This document shows positions 34,703 through 46,680 of a stretch of DNA of 64,000 nucleotides, piece by piece. The DNA is from Rhynchospora pubera (taxonomy: Eukaryota; Streptophyta; Magnoliopsida; Poales; Cyperaceae). Both the position numbers and the translations under genes were made by a program. Numbering within the stretch: the first letter of the stretch is position 1; the number at the start of each line of letters is the position of its first letter. The stretch lies in assembly GCA_028095005.1 (NCBI GenBank), contig CM051459.1:271021229-271085228 (forward strand), written 5' to 3'. Under the pieces are notes generated by a model. The model was not told the DNA's origin and ran no database searches. It saw only the letters and a list, made by a program, of their open reading frames with translations.

Positions 34703-35312
34703 TAAAGACTTCTTGTTTGTATTGGGTAGGTAGGAATTTGGCCATTAATTTCTTTTTCATCTTATCACAAGTTCGGATCTTTGGTTTTCCTTCTCTAACA
34801 CGCATACTTTTCACATGTTCCCACCAGATTGAGGCATGTTTTCTCAACTTAATGGCTACTAACTTCACTTTCTGATCATCAGTTAGGTTCTTTACATCAA
34901 AAACCCGCTCAACAATATGCATCCAATCAATAAACTCATCAGGATGAGATTTACCTTCAAACTCTGGAATATCAATCTTCACATCAAGGTTTTGAAAGGA
35001 TTGTTCAGGCTCTGGTCGAAATCTTTGATTTCGTCCCTGATTTAGATTCCCCAACGGGTTGTAATCCTCCTCGTCGCCTGCTTTAGAAGAGTTAAAGGAC
35101 TCAGACTTCTCCCCTTCTTCTCCGTTTGTAGAGCCCATTCCTGCTTCTGCGAGTTGAAGCTCTAACTCTCGAATTCGTCTTCCCAATGCAGCAATCTCTA
35201 GATCTCGTTGGTCTCGGCGGCGCGGCTCTTCTTCTTCGAGGTTGAGGTTGACTCCACGACCCCGACCTCCTCGGCCACGACCTCTACCACGACCACGATT
35301 CACATCCGCCAT
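34650..35312 (-). pseudogene. Gypsy gag N-terminus
   Basis: The ATG at 35312 lies right after the primer-binding site. RG-rich start (MADVNRGRGRGRGRG), coiled-coil-like acidic segment, then retrotransposon gag (DEFIDWMHIVERVFD, KLRKHASIWWEHVK). The frame is lost at the A8 homopolymer near 34680. Confidence 0.9.
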
Positions 35313-35330
35313 CCTGGCCCTGGTACCAAA

Positions 35331-35571
35331 TGATGCACGAACGATAGAGAAAGATAATAAAAAATAACGAATAAGAGAGATTTTGATTGAGATCAGACAG
35401 ATTCTCAATTTTATTTAGAAAAATGGCTACCGCCGAAAATCACCAAAAATCAATGTCCTGTCTTCGCCGCCTCCGTTCTTTTATATTTAATACATCAACC
35501 AAATTAGAAAATTAGTTTTGTGGAAATAAAAGAAACCCTAACTACCGACATTTCTTCGTCAATCTTCATCA
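35331..35571 (-). repeat. 5' LTR of gypsy element
   Basis: 241 bp, TG...CA ends. Matches 30636-30924 apart from about 15 substitutions and one deletion. Confidence 0.9.
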
Positions 35572-35576
35572 CAGTA

Positions 35577-36360
35577 CATTCGTCAGCAGTATATATACAA
35601 CATTAGTAGTAGAGCAGACTACAATAGGTCTTTGTTACTATACCATTTTGGTCCATTGCAGGAAATATATAACTTTCAGGTACTGCGCAGAAAGTTTCGA
35701 GCACATATTGTGATCATCCGTGTGCATCAAGATTCGTGTAAATTCAATATCCATATATAGATTAAATATTCTGAATGTCAACGACTTGTTATCCACACGG
35801 AACGTGTGGAAGAAGATGAGCACTTTTGTAGATGTAGTGCAATCTTTAAGAAGTATAATTGCAGCCGTTCTATTTGTATTTTAGCTGTAATGATTATCTG
35901 CACTTCTGCAGATAAAGTTCGACTAGTAAGCTGTTAAAATTTAAGCCGTCTATCTTGACCGTAAGCTAATATTATCAGCAGATGTCTTATTAATTAGAAA
36001 AAATGTATGGAACAGGAAATGAATTATTGTAAGATTAATTTAACGCCTTTCTCTGTATTTAATTATTTTTCTACTATTCACTGCTACCAATAGTGAAAGC
36101 CTCATTTCTGTTTCCTTGTGGTCGCATACGACTATTTAATTCGTCAATATGCTTAGGTTTGTTCAGACATGGAGTAGTAACAAACATGGAGAATTGATAG
36201 ACCAAATAATTTTTCAGCCTCTCTTGAATGTAACTCAAAATTCCAATGCTAACTATAACGATAAGAAGTTACAGTTTGAACTTGAAAAGCCGCACAAATG
36301 GATGCCTCAATTTGAATGTCAACATACATCTATTTAAGACTTGATATGAGCGCAGTTTCT
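35577..36360. other. Gene-less stretch
   Basis: AT-rich DNA between the gypsy element and the stop of the next gene. It should include that gene's 3' UTR; nothing else was recognised. Confidence 0.4.
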
Positions 36361-37317
36361 CTAATTCAAAAAAGCTATTAGATTTTCTTCGGCCTTTGAC
36401 AATTTGCGACCATCACATGGCGCAGAAGATGGTGATGCAGGACAAGAAGAAGGTGTCCATCCAAGCTTATGATTGTGGGACTTCTTCACATAAAGCGACT
36501 TACTCTGAGCTAACGAAGAGTGTCTTTTAGGCTTCAAGTTTTTCTTTGGTTCACAATCGAACACAAAAGCAGCATTTATGGGTGATTCAGCATCGATGCT
36601 TTTTCTGATCAGTTCTATTGGCAAGTCATAGTAAGGAGATCTCCATCCCTCTTCCTCTGCCATCAAGTTGAATACTATCCCTGTAATAACCTCATATTAG
36701 TTACTGGCTGATTCAGTTGTTTTAATTATTTGTACAATGTGCAGTATAAGCTTTGGCTCACCTTAATCTAATTTCATCATGCTATTATGGTAATTTGTTA
36801 GGTTCATCTTTTTATTATCTAAATAAACATTGTTGATTGGTTTAAGATAAACTGGTTGATTAAAAATTTGAGATATCAACCATCCAAGACAGGTATGCTT
36901 ATTGCTCGGAGATGATCACGATAAATATATAAATCATATCGTAATGTAGCACCAATGCGATGAGAACATGTGCCCAAACATGTAAATCAACAAATTACAT
37001 GATTTAGATAATGCATTACCTGAAGAGCTGGAACTACATTCGAATCTCTCAAGGGAAAGTTTCGTTGAGACTCCAGAAGTACCAGAAACTACTGTGCTTT
37101 CAGGTGAATGTTGTGCACTCGTTGGAATCGGCAACATTGATTTTCTCTTATAAAAACCAGGCAGATATAAGCATGCTATACTGCATTTGAAGCTGTCCCG
37201 TGCAATCGATTTTGATCTTCCTATTTCAACATCTAGATTTCTAACACCAAATGGTTCTTCTTGGTATGGTGCAAAACGAGACGGTCCTGGTGATCGCTGC
37301 CTCATGGAAGAACTCAT
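36361..37317 (-). CDS. Plant protein of unknown function, two exons
   Basis: Exons 37020-37317 and 36361-36680 (GT-AG, phase 1) encode 205 residues. ATG at 37317; stop TAG at 36361-36363. The N-terminal half has basic/Ser segments and a conserved-looking hydrophobic patch FKCSIACLYLPGFYKRK, then a Ser-rich stretch. The second half begins with an acidic EEEGWRSPYYDLPIELI segment and ends with KLSKAEENLIAFLN. There is no signal peptide, membrane segment or known domain. The pattern (short, basic, with a Cys-Leu-Tyr-Leu-Pro core) looks like an uncharacterised plant family. If the Arabidopsis microsynteny holds, the candidate counterpart is the hypothetical gene next to Y3IP1. The exon structure is convincing, the function unknown. 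Confidence 0.7.
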
Positions 37318-38694
37318 CCTCTCTGGCTAATAATTGATAACAGTTCAAGAGGTGACTTTTGGCAGGGAGGGGATTTGGGGAGTTGATTGGGTTGGTTAGT
37401 GTCATGAATCCTGTTGTGGTATTTATAATAATATGGCTCCAGGATAATAGGAGCTCATCAACTGATGTCATGCAATGAAGGAGTATCTTGAAAGGAAATA
37501 AGATAACACCTATGGTTCTGAGCGTGGGCCCAGTTATTTACAAAGCGTTATTATGTTTAAAAAGGTTATCTATAGATTATGGTTCGCACGGTGTGTGCAT
37601 AGTGTCCATCATGTTGCATTTGTCTATTGGAGTTATCCAGCTTAGTTGGGTACATGGCACCTTTTGATTGATGAGATGTGGAGCTCTTAGATTATAATTG
37701 GGAATATAAGGCCAGATCGACCGTTTTCAATGAAATCTGAATTAGTCATTACTTTTCTTTAGAGCGAGGAACTTAAAATACACCAAGCATGTCTTGCATT
37801 ACGGGAAAAAAAAAAAATCTGAATTTTTATATGCAGCTTAGTAATCATACAGCCTGTGAATTCTCTTTGTTGCAAAGAGGAGCTTCATAACACAGCAGAA
37901 AGGAAAGTAAATACTGTTACAATTATTCTCGTGTTTGCTCAAAAGATGTGAGCAACATACTGATCTTTCTTTTGGGTTTCAAGCAAATCTTTAATTAATA
38001 AAATCGAAAATTCGAATCTACATTAGCTTTTGGTTTTTAGGTAGTCATGGTTCATGGATGTGGAAATTGCTAACAAATATCAAATTTTGGACAGAACTGT
38101 GAATTATGAATGTGTTTAGGCTGAAGAAAAAGTGTGTATGGAATCGTGGCGGTGGCACTATAGGAAGGAACAAGGTCAAAAAATTATAATTCCAATTGAA
38201 TGAATAAAAAAAATTATTCCTTATTACCCCAAACGCACAACGAATCACATTTCCACTCTTCCCGAAAATAAGTAGTTCAATAAATTAGTCGGCTCCTAAC
38301 CATTAGTGGCGCTATACTCGATGGTCATGGAGAGAACATGGTGTTTGGTAATATAAGTTCTGATTTGCATGGGAATAAACAATTCAACTGGACAGATTGG
38401 TCCATATTTACTTTTATTACCAACAGTAGACGTCGTCAACATGATACAAGCATGTAGTTATCTGGATTGGTGGATTTTAATTACTAATAACACCTGAGAA
38501 ATCTAGGAGAGATATGAGATCTTCTTGATTAAGACGGGAAATCACATATATTGATTAAGATGGAAATCACACATATTTGGGCCTCTTTGTTAATTATATA
38601 GCCTAATAGAAGATGCAATTCTAGCAAAATAATAATATAAACTTATCAGTGGATCAATATACATACGTCTTAAGAAAGAAAGGGTCAAAACATA
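37318..38694. other. Gene-less stretch between the unknown gene and Y3IP1
   Basis: Promoter side of the unknown gene followed by AT-rich DNA and the 3' UTR of the Y3IP1 gene. No other gene or element was recognised. Confidence 0.4.
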
Positions 38695-41508
38695 TTACTG
38701 AAGAGAATTGTAGAAGAGAATCAAAACGACAGCTATTCCAATCAGGATAGGGAAACCAGTTACCAGATAAAGAGCGCTATATCCCTGGATGAAATGCAAA
38801 ATTATTAGTTACATGAACTTCATTCCATCTATAATATTAATAATTTACTTTTACTAAAAAACCAGTGCTAGTACTGGTTGTGGGCTGGGGTGTGGAATGG
38901 GGGTTGCTTCCAATTAGTCCAGCATATTGCCTGGGTGGAGGGTGTTTTAAATTTCATGGTATTATGCTGGCTGTTCACAATAACCATACTTAAAAGTAAT
39001 TTTGAGAAATTTTCGTGGTGTTGTAAGCTCATTTGCTCAAAAATAAAAAAAAATCTATGATGTAATTTAACTGCAAATTTCCTTCCAGAAACCAGGCATC
39101 TGACTTTTAAATCAACTCTAATTCTAATATAATTGTACAACCAAATACAAGCATCTAACTTTAAAACCAACTCTAACCGGACAACCAAAGACAAGCTATC
39201 CATCACTGCAATAAAAAACTACTGGATGAAGTTGAATAAATTTACCACAACTGGAGGCACTGCAAGTTCATCATCCTCTTCTTCTTCATCAATAGCAGCA
39301 GCTGAATCCCAATCAATATTAAGTCTTTTGGCTGCTGTTTCAGGGTCAACTCCAATGTCTGTGACCTTTGCATATAAAGATTTGCCTGGTTTCCTTTTCT
39401 TTTTTGGGGCCTCAATCTGCCAAAACAAATCAGAATTAAGAGTGCATTTATTTTAAGGACTTATATCGCATGAGAGAGCTTTGCCACAATGTATCCGAGA
39501 AATATATTAAACAGAATCAACTCAGTTGAGAAATGTAAAGAAGAATTCAGGAATTGTGAGGCAATGGATTAATGGACCAGCGACTAGTTTTGGTACTAGA
39601 GGAAACTTGCAGGTACCAAGCCTAACTAGTAGGGTGCTGATCAGCTTAGCACAGTTGTTCTGTTGTTATTTTTTATATAAATTGATTTAAATGAAATTAA
39701 TCTAAAAGCTTCAGATGAGTGCTGAATTACATAGCATTGACCCATATTGTGGCTCGTATCTGACAAGTGGTAAACGTGAACACTTGTATGATGCACCAGG
39801 ACATGCATCAAACATGGTCAACCTGAACTCTGAACATGGTTAACATGTTGACACAGGTCACAGGTGGGAAACCACGATAATAACTCAGACACAGAGGGTA
39901 GCAAGAAACAGGATTCTTAGGACTTGCAGTATTGAAACTAATGTTCCTACTACAACTTCTTGAGTAGGGAAGTTCATGGCCAAATAACTGGTAGATATAA
40001 AATATGATGGTCAGAACTCAGAAATTTACCAAACAAAAATTTACATTTTTTTCATTAGTCATTCAACATCATAACAATTTAGAAAGCATGAAACTGTTAC
40101 CTCATAGAGTTGGATCTTTCTAATGTTCCTCTAATAAAGGTTTTTTTTTTGGTTATTGTTACTTTCTTAAGTTTAATGTTTCGGATGAAAATATATTCAA
40201 TTAGTTCATAAAATAAAATGCGAAGCTGTGTCATGGTAGTTTACACAGTGTCTCGCTGTAGCCTTGTCATTGGCATGTTGTGTCAGAAACCCATGTCCTT
40301 ATCCTTAGTACATAGGCCCCGAGTCATAAATACACTTTTCAAAATCTTGTTTTTAATCAAGTTTATTCCATATATTTTGGTTCCCAGCTACCTAATTCAT
40401 AAGACAAAATACAGCTTTTCCCTTTTAATATTATTAGGTTACCTCAAGATCTGGCCACTCAGACAACTCCTTGGCAAGTAATTTTAATGCAACTCGATTC
40501 TTTGGGACTCTCCCTTCATGAACCTGTTCCATTATGAAATATTAAACAAAAATTTATATTCCAATGTGAAAATCTATCAAAAGAATATTATGATCTGACT
40601 TGGCGTGACTACCTAAAATTACCCACCAGTTTAGCTTCCTAGATTGGTGCTAGTAAATAGTAGTACAGTACCTTCTGTGTTTTTTATATTACAAACTTCA
40701 CTACTCTATTAAAAAAGGCCAACAAATGATAGATTGCAAAAACCTAGCTAGCATAAAGTTTTATAACTAAGGTATATGATTATAACGTCATCGGTGAGCA
40801 ATTATAAACTTTTCATATATAACCAATAAAATAGGTACAATATCTTACAGTTACCTACGTCGACCAAAGTATCTGCTAAGTCGTCTCTGGTGACTTCGTC
40901 AGGATCTTCTATTCCAAGCAATCTCTTCCTTTCAATGTCTCTGGGATCCTCAATCATTATTGTTAATTTAACCTACAATAAAACATACTAATTAAAATCT
41001 AAAACTTCAGACACTTCACTGCCACCATCAATTCTGCAGTCAAAAGAGAAACTCACCTCACCAAAGGTCATATCTCTGTTTTGCTTTAAAATTTCCAAAA
41101 TCTGCATAGAGGAGAATAACCTCAAATTATTCAAAACAAAACTCCCAAACTATACAATTTATACTCACAAGTAAGCACTAAAAAACACTGCAATTCACTC
41201 ACTCTTTGTATCTCAGTAATGTACTCCAAATCTTCCGGCGTGGCCTCTATCTCCACCATCTCTTCCTCTTCAACAGATGGATCGCTCACCTCGGCCTCTT
41301 CTTCCTCCACCGAGGCCGCCACGGCCACGTGGCGGAACTGACGCCGTGCAACAAGAGGAAAGAACCTCGGACCATACCTCCTGTGCGAAGTAGAAGCGCA
41401 AGGAGACAAGGATCTGGCGCAAATGCCATGGAGTGGTACGAGAAGCCCTGACCGTTGGTTTGAGAGAAGCGCCATGGATTGGGCCATCGCCGGAGAGAGA
41501 AGCGCCAT
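38695..41508 (-). CDS. Y3IP1: Ycf3-interacting protein 1, chloroplastic (PSI assembly factor)
   Basis: Six exons (41203-41508, 41057-41101, 40859-40972, 40443-40523, 39246-39416, 38695-38784), GT-AG and in phase, give 268 residues. Y3IP1 (CGL59) works with the plastid-encoded Ycf3 to assemble photosystem I at the thylakoid. Evidence: an Arg/Ser-rich, acid-poor N-terminus like a transit peptide; an acidic EEEE linker; and the family core NRDMTFGEVKLTIMIEDPRD and RLLGIEDPDEVTRDDLA. It continues with GVDPETAAKRLNIDWDSAAA and a C-terminal membrane segment (about 244-266, YLVTGFPILIGIAVVLILFY). The start at 41508 is the first of three nearby in-frame ATGs (residues 1, 8, 12). Length matches the family (about 270-280). 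Confidence 0.94.
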
Positions 41509-43185
41509 GAGGCGGGAGATGAGTGTGGTGAAGTTTATCTTCAATTATTATTATTATTATTTTTTCGAATTGAATTTTGTTCGGATTTGTGAGAAAATAA
41601 AAATGAGAAGAGGCCCATACTTTATGGGCCTCCAGCAAAGATGGGTCATCGCCTCATGGGATGAGAAGATAGCCAGATAGGTATGACATCACCGAAAAAA
41701 TTATATTAAAATATTCACGAATTTCGAAAATAATCCAAAAATCACTTTTTTTTTTAGCGATTTTTCAATGAAAATATGATTATTTTTATTATTTATATTA
41801 ATTTTAAATAAATATTAGTATATTTGATTGATGAAAAAGATAATATATATTTGTTTTGAACATATTTATAACAAAGATAATATGCAATAATAATAATAAT
41901 GATTATTAATATATTTTTAGTATTTTAAATATTTTTAATTTTTTTAATATTATTTTAATATTTTAATCACACAAGTTAATTATCATTGAGATTACGAGGC
42001 CATGTGATGTGAGTCAAGTCGGTGTGACAACTTAACAAAAATTAATTGAGTGCGCGCTTGTGAGGTTGAATTGTTTATGGAATGAGTGGTGTTATGGCAG
42101 CTCAGACTGTTTGGTGCAACCATATAACGAGACTAAAAGAAATTAAACAGTGAGGATATGTTTTAGGTAGGTTAATTGATTACTGTTTGGAAAGAGCAGT
42201 CCAGTTTCTGGTCCCTATCAGCCCTCGTGCTGATGATTCCAAATCCAACTCTAAAGTGATTCGTTCTGCTTCCTCGTTTCTTTGTTTCTTTCTCTTTCTC
42301 TATTCTTTGGTCCCTTTGATGCCGCAATAGTACTGTCCTCCTCATCTATCTCCTCGTTGGTTTTGTTTTGTGTTTTTCTTATGTTTCTTATCTTTTTTTA
42401 ATGTCTAAACCAACTACCAGTGTAAAAATATGTTAAGTTTCATCGAGGCATTGCCAATTCAGCTATGTAAAAAAAAAAAGGTTTAATCCCTGTTGGATAT
42501 ATATATGCATGCCAGTAGGACTTACATTTTAACAAACTAAATCTTTCAAAATTTCAGGGAAATTAATTGCACAGCCTGAGACTATAGTTCACATGAGCAA
42601 TCAAATTATTACTAAGTCTATAACATAACATATACTCTAGTTCAATTTCATTTGAAGCACACATACACTCTAGTTGTCAAAACAAAACTCTACTAATAAG
42701 GCAATTATTGTCAAAAATCATGTTACATCTTCTTCAATGAACTTGTGTGATTAATTGCCTAAAACTAATATTGACCTTTTTTTATTATGCCACTTAATTT
42801 TGTTCCATTTATTTGAAGAAAATTTTAAAACTAGACCAACGAATTGTAATACTATCAGCGTGCCCGTACCTTCCCCATCCCTTCCTTAGGTCCCACCACC
42901 TTCTCTTCTATCCTCTTGCATCAATTTCTTTGTAGCTTCATTAATGCACCACTTCATGTAACAACTCACTGCAAGACAATTCATGTTCTTCAAACCATAT
43001 ATACACATGATTTTTCACACCAGTACCGCCACATCAAAAATTCAGTTCGTTACCTTCAATTCCTCTATATATAACCTCCTCAGCCCTCCTGTTTAGCATC
43101 ATCTATTACCTTCAATTTCAGCAAGCTACTCTGCCTCACTTCCAATTAATTCAAGTTATATAGTACTCACAAAACCAACTTCAAA
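41509..43185. other. Region between divergent Y3IP1 and TAG-like genes
   Basis: Shared upstream region of two divergently transcribed genes. Very AT-rich from about 41690 to 41970. The stretch 43060-43185 is C/T- and CA-rich with TATATATAACC at about 43065, plausible as core promoter and 5' UTR of the plus-strand gene. Confidence 0.4.
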
Positions 43186-45202
43186 ATGTGCAACTTCAAA
43201 TCAAACTCCGGCCAAACTGCTGGGCTTCCACCCCAAATTGACGGTCGGGCTGTCTTACAGCCAGCTGGCAACCGAGTCCCCGACACGCCCCGTCCAGTCA
43301 AAAAATCCCTCCAAAAGTCCCTCTCCCTCCCTTCCTCCTTCAGCAACTTATCTAACAATGAAACCCACACAAATGCCACAGACCAAAGGTTGGTATCAAC
43401 CATGCCGCCTAAGCCAGTCAGCACAACAAAGGCTAAGAAGCCGAGTTATCAGATTCCGGTTTCAATTGATGTAGCAGGGAGCATTGCAGCTGCACAGAGG
43501 GTGCAGACTGCAATTGTGCAAGCTCAGAGAAAGATGCGAATTGCGCATTATGGGCGCACAAAATCTATGGTTGAGAGGAAGTCAGCTAGTGTGATTGACA
43601 GTACGATTTATGAAGAAACTGGCAACCAAGATGAGAAGAGATGCAGCTTCATCACGAACTATTCTGGTTAGTACATTATTAAAAAAATAATTTTATTCTT
43701 CTATATATTCAATTATTCATTGAAAAATTCTATTAATAATAATCAAATTTTCTTTATTTTTTTTTTTCCATAATTAAGCTCTTTCTACTGTCTTGTAGAT
43801 CCTATCTATGTAGCATACCATGACGAGGAGTGGGGTATGCCAGTGCATGATGATAAGTAAGCTCAAATTTATCTCTATCTATGCTTCACTACATATTGCT
43901 TAAAATCAACCATTGATTAATTCTGTTTGGTTTGTATAATTTTGTCATTTATTAGGATGTTGTTTGAGCTACTGGTGTTATCAGGAGCTCAGGTTGGGTC
44001 GGACTGGACTGCAATTCTCAAGAAAAGAGAGGATTTCAGGCATGCTTTTGCTGGATTTGATTCAGAATTAGTTGCCAAATTCACAGAGAAACAGATGGCA
44101 TTAATAAGTACAGAGCATGGGTTGGATCTGGCAAAGGTTCACGGTGTTGTTGATAATGCAAAACGAATTCTTGAGGTACTTTTGAACTACTTATCCTTTC
44201 AGACTTTCAAGAACAATAGAAAGTTCCTTCATTTTTTGAATCGTGAAATGCCAGAAACAATTGTACTGTCAGCAAATTAACTATCACGAAATATAATAAT
44301 TTATGTCATATTACTGAAGTTGATTATCAATGCGGTAAGCTAATGCCAAGGACAAGATGAATGTACTCATTTTTTATCTTTTTGCAGGAAATTTATATGT
44401 GAAACCTCGTAATATAATGGTATTTCAATTTGGATGTCTTCATAACAATATATAACTTATTATCTATAACCAAATTATTCGATTTTCCATGATGTCGCAA
44501 CAAAAGGATGTCAAACATTGCACTTCACTTTTACCAAAACTAGTATGCTTTAAACTTATTTACTAAAGTGACAGATTACCATGCTAGACATAGAAACATT
44601 CCAATATAAAGGCATAGAAACAAACTTGATGTCTTTTGAGTAAAGCCTCAAACAGATTGCATGTACAGAAAGCAAGAAATTAGCATGGACGATTAAGCAA
44701 GTAAAACCAGCCAGTAAGTTATTAAAACCAACCTTGGAAATCGACAGAGCAACTGTTTGCAACAGAAGGGGTTCTGTTTAATTTATTGCAGATCAGAAAG
44801 GAGAATCATACAATACAATCAGTACCGAACTGAATGATGAATGATCAATAATAACATTGTCTATTTGTCAGCCCTTTTATGATATCATATTAATTGACAT
44901 ATTTTAGCTAATTACATTTTACATTATGGCAGGTTAAGCGAGACTTCGGCTCTTTCGACAAGTATTTATGGGCTTTTGTGAACTACAAGCCACTTGCTCC
45001 AAATTACAAATTTGGCAGAAAAATTCCTGTAAAAACCTCCAAATCAGAATCCATAAGCAAAGATATGGTTCGAAGGGGCTTCCGGTTTGTGGGTCCGACT
45101 GTCATTCACTCATTCATGCAGGCTGCGGGCCTGACGAATGATCATCTTATATCGTGCACACGCCACCGGTTCTGCTCGACAAATGCTTCTTTTAGCTATT
45201 AA
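43186..45202 (+). CDS. DNA-3-methyladenine glycosylase I-like protein
   Basis: Four exons (43186-43666, 43799-43856, 43956-44175, 44933-45202), GT-AG and in phase; 342 residues. TAG-family HhH DNA glycosylases remove 3-methyladenine in base-excision repair. The plant proteins carry a long N-terminal extension, here residues 1-150, rich in Ser/Pro/Lys (VKKSLQKSLSLP). The catalytic domain starts at C153 and includes YVAYHDEEWG, MLFELLVLSGAQVGSDW, KKRE and RRGFRFVGPTVIHSFMQAAG. Zinc-snap ligands are all present: C153, H168, H324 and C328, with spacing like E. coli TAG (C4, H17, H175, C179). The base-contacting Glu of E. coli TAG (LEGQQAG) is Ser here (LSGAQVG). In Arabidopsis the closest family members include At5g44680. 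It is divergent from Y3IP1. The family is secure; the substrate is inferred. Confidence 0.92.
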
Positions 45203-46263
45203 CTGAAAGACTTGTATTAGTCAGACATGCTCTACTGTTTTTGAATAAACAAAATGGAAGTTATCATGCAGCTAGTACTCATTTTGATTCAGTTAAATAG
45301 TAGAGCATGTCTCTCTAAATAGTTTCATATTAACAATGAAAAAACTAATATAATCAATGTAACAAATATATATAAAAAAATGCTAATTACTTAACCTAAG
45401 CAGAGGGAACTCGTTGTTTGGGTGAGAAAGGATTATTATTATTATTTTTTTTTTGACTTGTGAGTTGTGACTTGGTTGGTGCATGTATAGGAATATAGCT
45501 TTTGGTGTGTGTATTTTAGGTGTGTTTGTAAGAATGCTTGCCTTTAATTGTGTTTTGTTTCCATCAAGATTGGGATTGCTCAAGCGATAATTAGGATTGG
45601 AGACGCTGACAATTGAGTGGCTTTGCATGTGGATAGTTGAGTGGAAAGGACACAAAGCATGTGGATATGCAGGCAACTGCATGTGCATGCAAGTGTGAGA
45701 AAGAATCCTTTTGATCCTATCATCCTATGGCCATGTGACAAACTGCTGCTCATTATTCCAGGAGTCATCTCTCATTCTCTCCTGTATAACGCTTTTTGAT
45801 GAATACTGAGGGGATGAATGTGTTGTAGACTTGTAGCATAGGCTCCTGGACCCACCTCTCCTTATCTCTGCTTCTTTAATTTTTGTTCTTGTATTTATTT
45901 TTTTTAATCTCTGATGTGCACTCAATAATGCCAATTTATTTGTACATATACTCTTGCGAGATTGCTTTAATCATGTTTTATCGGTGACAATATTCACAAT
46001 TCACTTATCCACGCTAGCTAAAAACTTGGCTTTCAGCACTCTTTTGGTTGTCAATGCATGGTAACCGTGTTTCACTGGCAATCATAATTATTAAAAATAT
46101 ATACCAATATATTCATGTGTCCGTCCCAATTTTATTCAGAACTCCTGGCCTCAATTTAATTTAGTTGGTTTACTTCTTTCTTAAAAGTCATCTTCTGTTG
46201 GTTTTCTTGTTTAATTATGTTATTAACATAATATACCGTTTAAACTTATATGAGGTATATAAT
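45203..46263. other. 3' flank of TAG-like gene, gene-less
   Basis: 3' UTR followed by mixed AT-rich DNA. No gene, tRNA or resolved repeat. Confidence 0.4.
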
Positions 46264-46680
46264 TAGAGCAAGGCTAACGTCCAATGTATTAGATGGATGG
46301 GTCTGCCCGTTTTTTCTTGGATTTTAAGTATCAAACGATTGATCCGAATCGTTAAATGTCATCTCTATATGTTGAAATCTAATACAAAACCGAATTTGTA
46401 TTCTTTTATTTATTTATTTATTTATTTTTTCACTTTTTTGCAATTTTTTTGGAAAATTATCAATCTAAAAAATTAAGAACAGTTTAAAACAGTGATTTTC
46501 TAAAAAAACTAAGAAATAGTAAAAAAATTAAGAAAAATATAAAATTCAGTTCCATGTTATATTTTAAAATAGATATCAAAGTGAACAGTTTAGATCGATC
46601 GTTTAAGACTAAAAATAAAAAAAAACGAACGCATTAGATGAGCCCCCTCCGTCAAATGCATTAGACTTTAGCCTGCTCTA
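46264..46680. mobile_element. MITE family D (single copy here)
   Basis: About 417 bp with inverted ends TAGAGCAAGGCTAACGTCCA and TAGAGCAGGCTAAAGTC (right end read on the minus strand). The similarity continues through AATG.ATT. The bases TAAT border both ends. The interior is AT-rich and has a second inverted pair around GAATCGTT / AACGAAC-type words. Non-coding. Confidence 0.6.

Larger units (their letters stand above)
30631..35576 (-). mobile_element. Ty3/gypsy LTR retrotransposon, decayed
   Basis: Element 30636-35571 (4.9 kb), minus orientation, with 5-bp target duplication CAGTA (30631-30635 and 35572-35576). The order gag, protease, RT, RNase H, integrase is that of Ty3/gypsy. A purine-rich tract (AGGGGGGAGAA on the minus strand) abuts the 3' LTR and a tRNA-iMet-like primer site (TGGTACCAGGGC) follows the 5' LTR. 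Several frameshifts and stops make it non-autonomous. The two LTRs differ at about 15 positions by eye plus one indel of about 47 bases, so the insertion is not recent. Its small size and short LTRs resemble Reina/Galadriel-type chromoviruses, but the lineage was not established. Confidence 0.93.
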
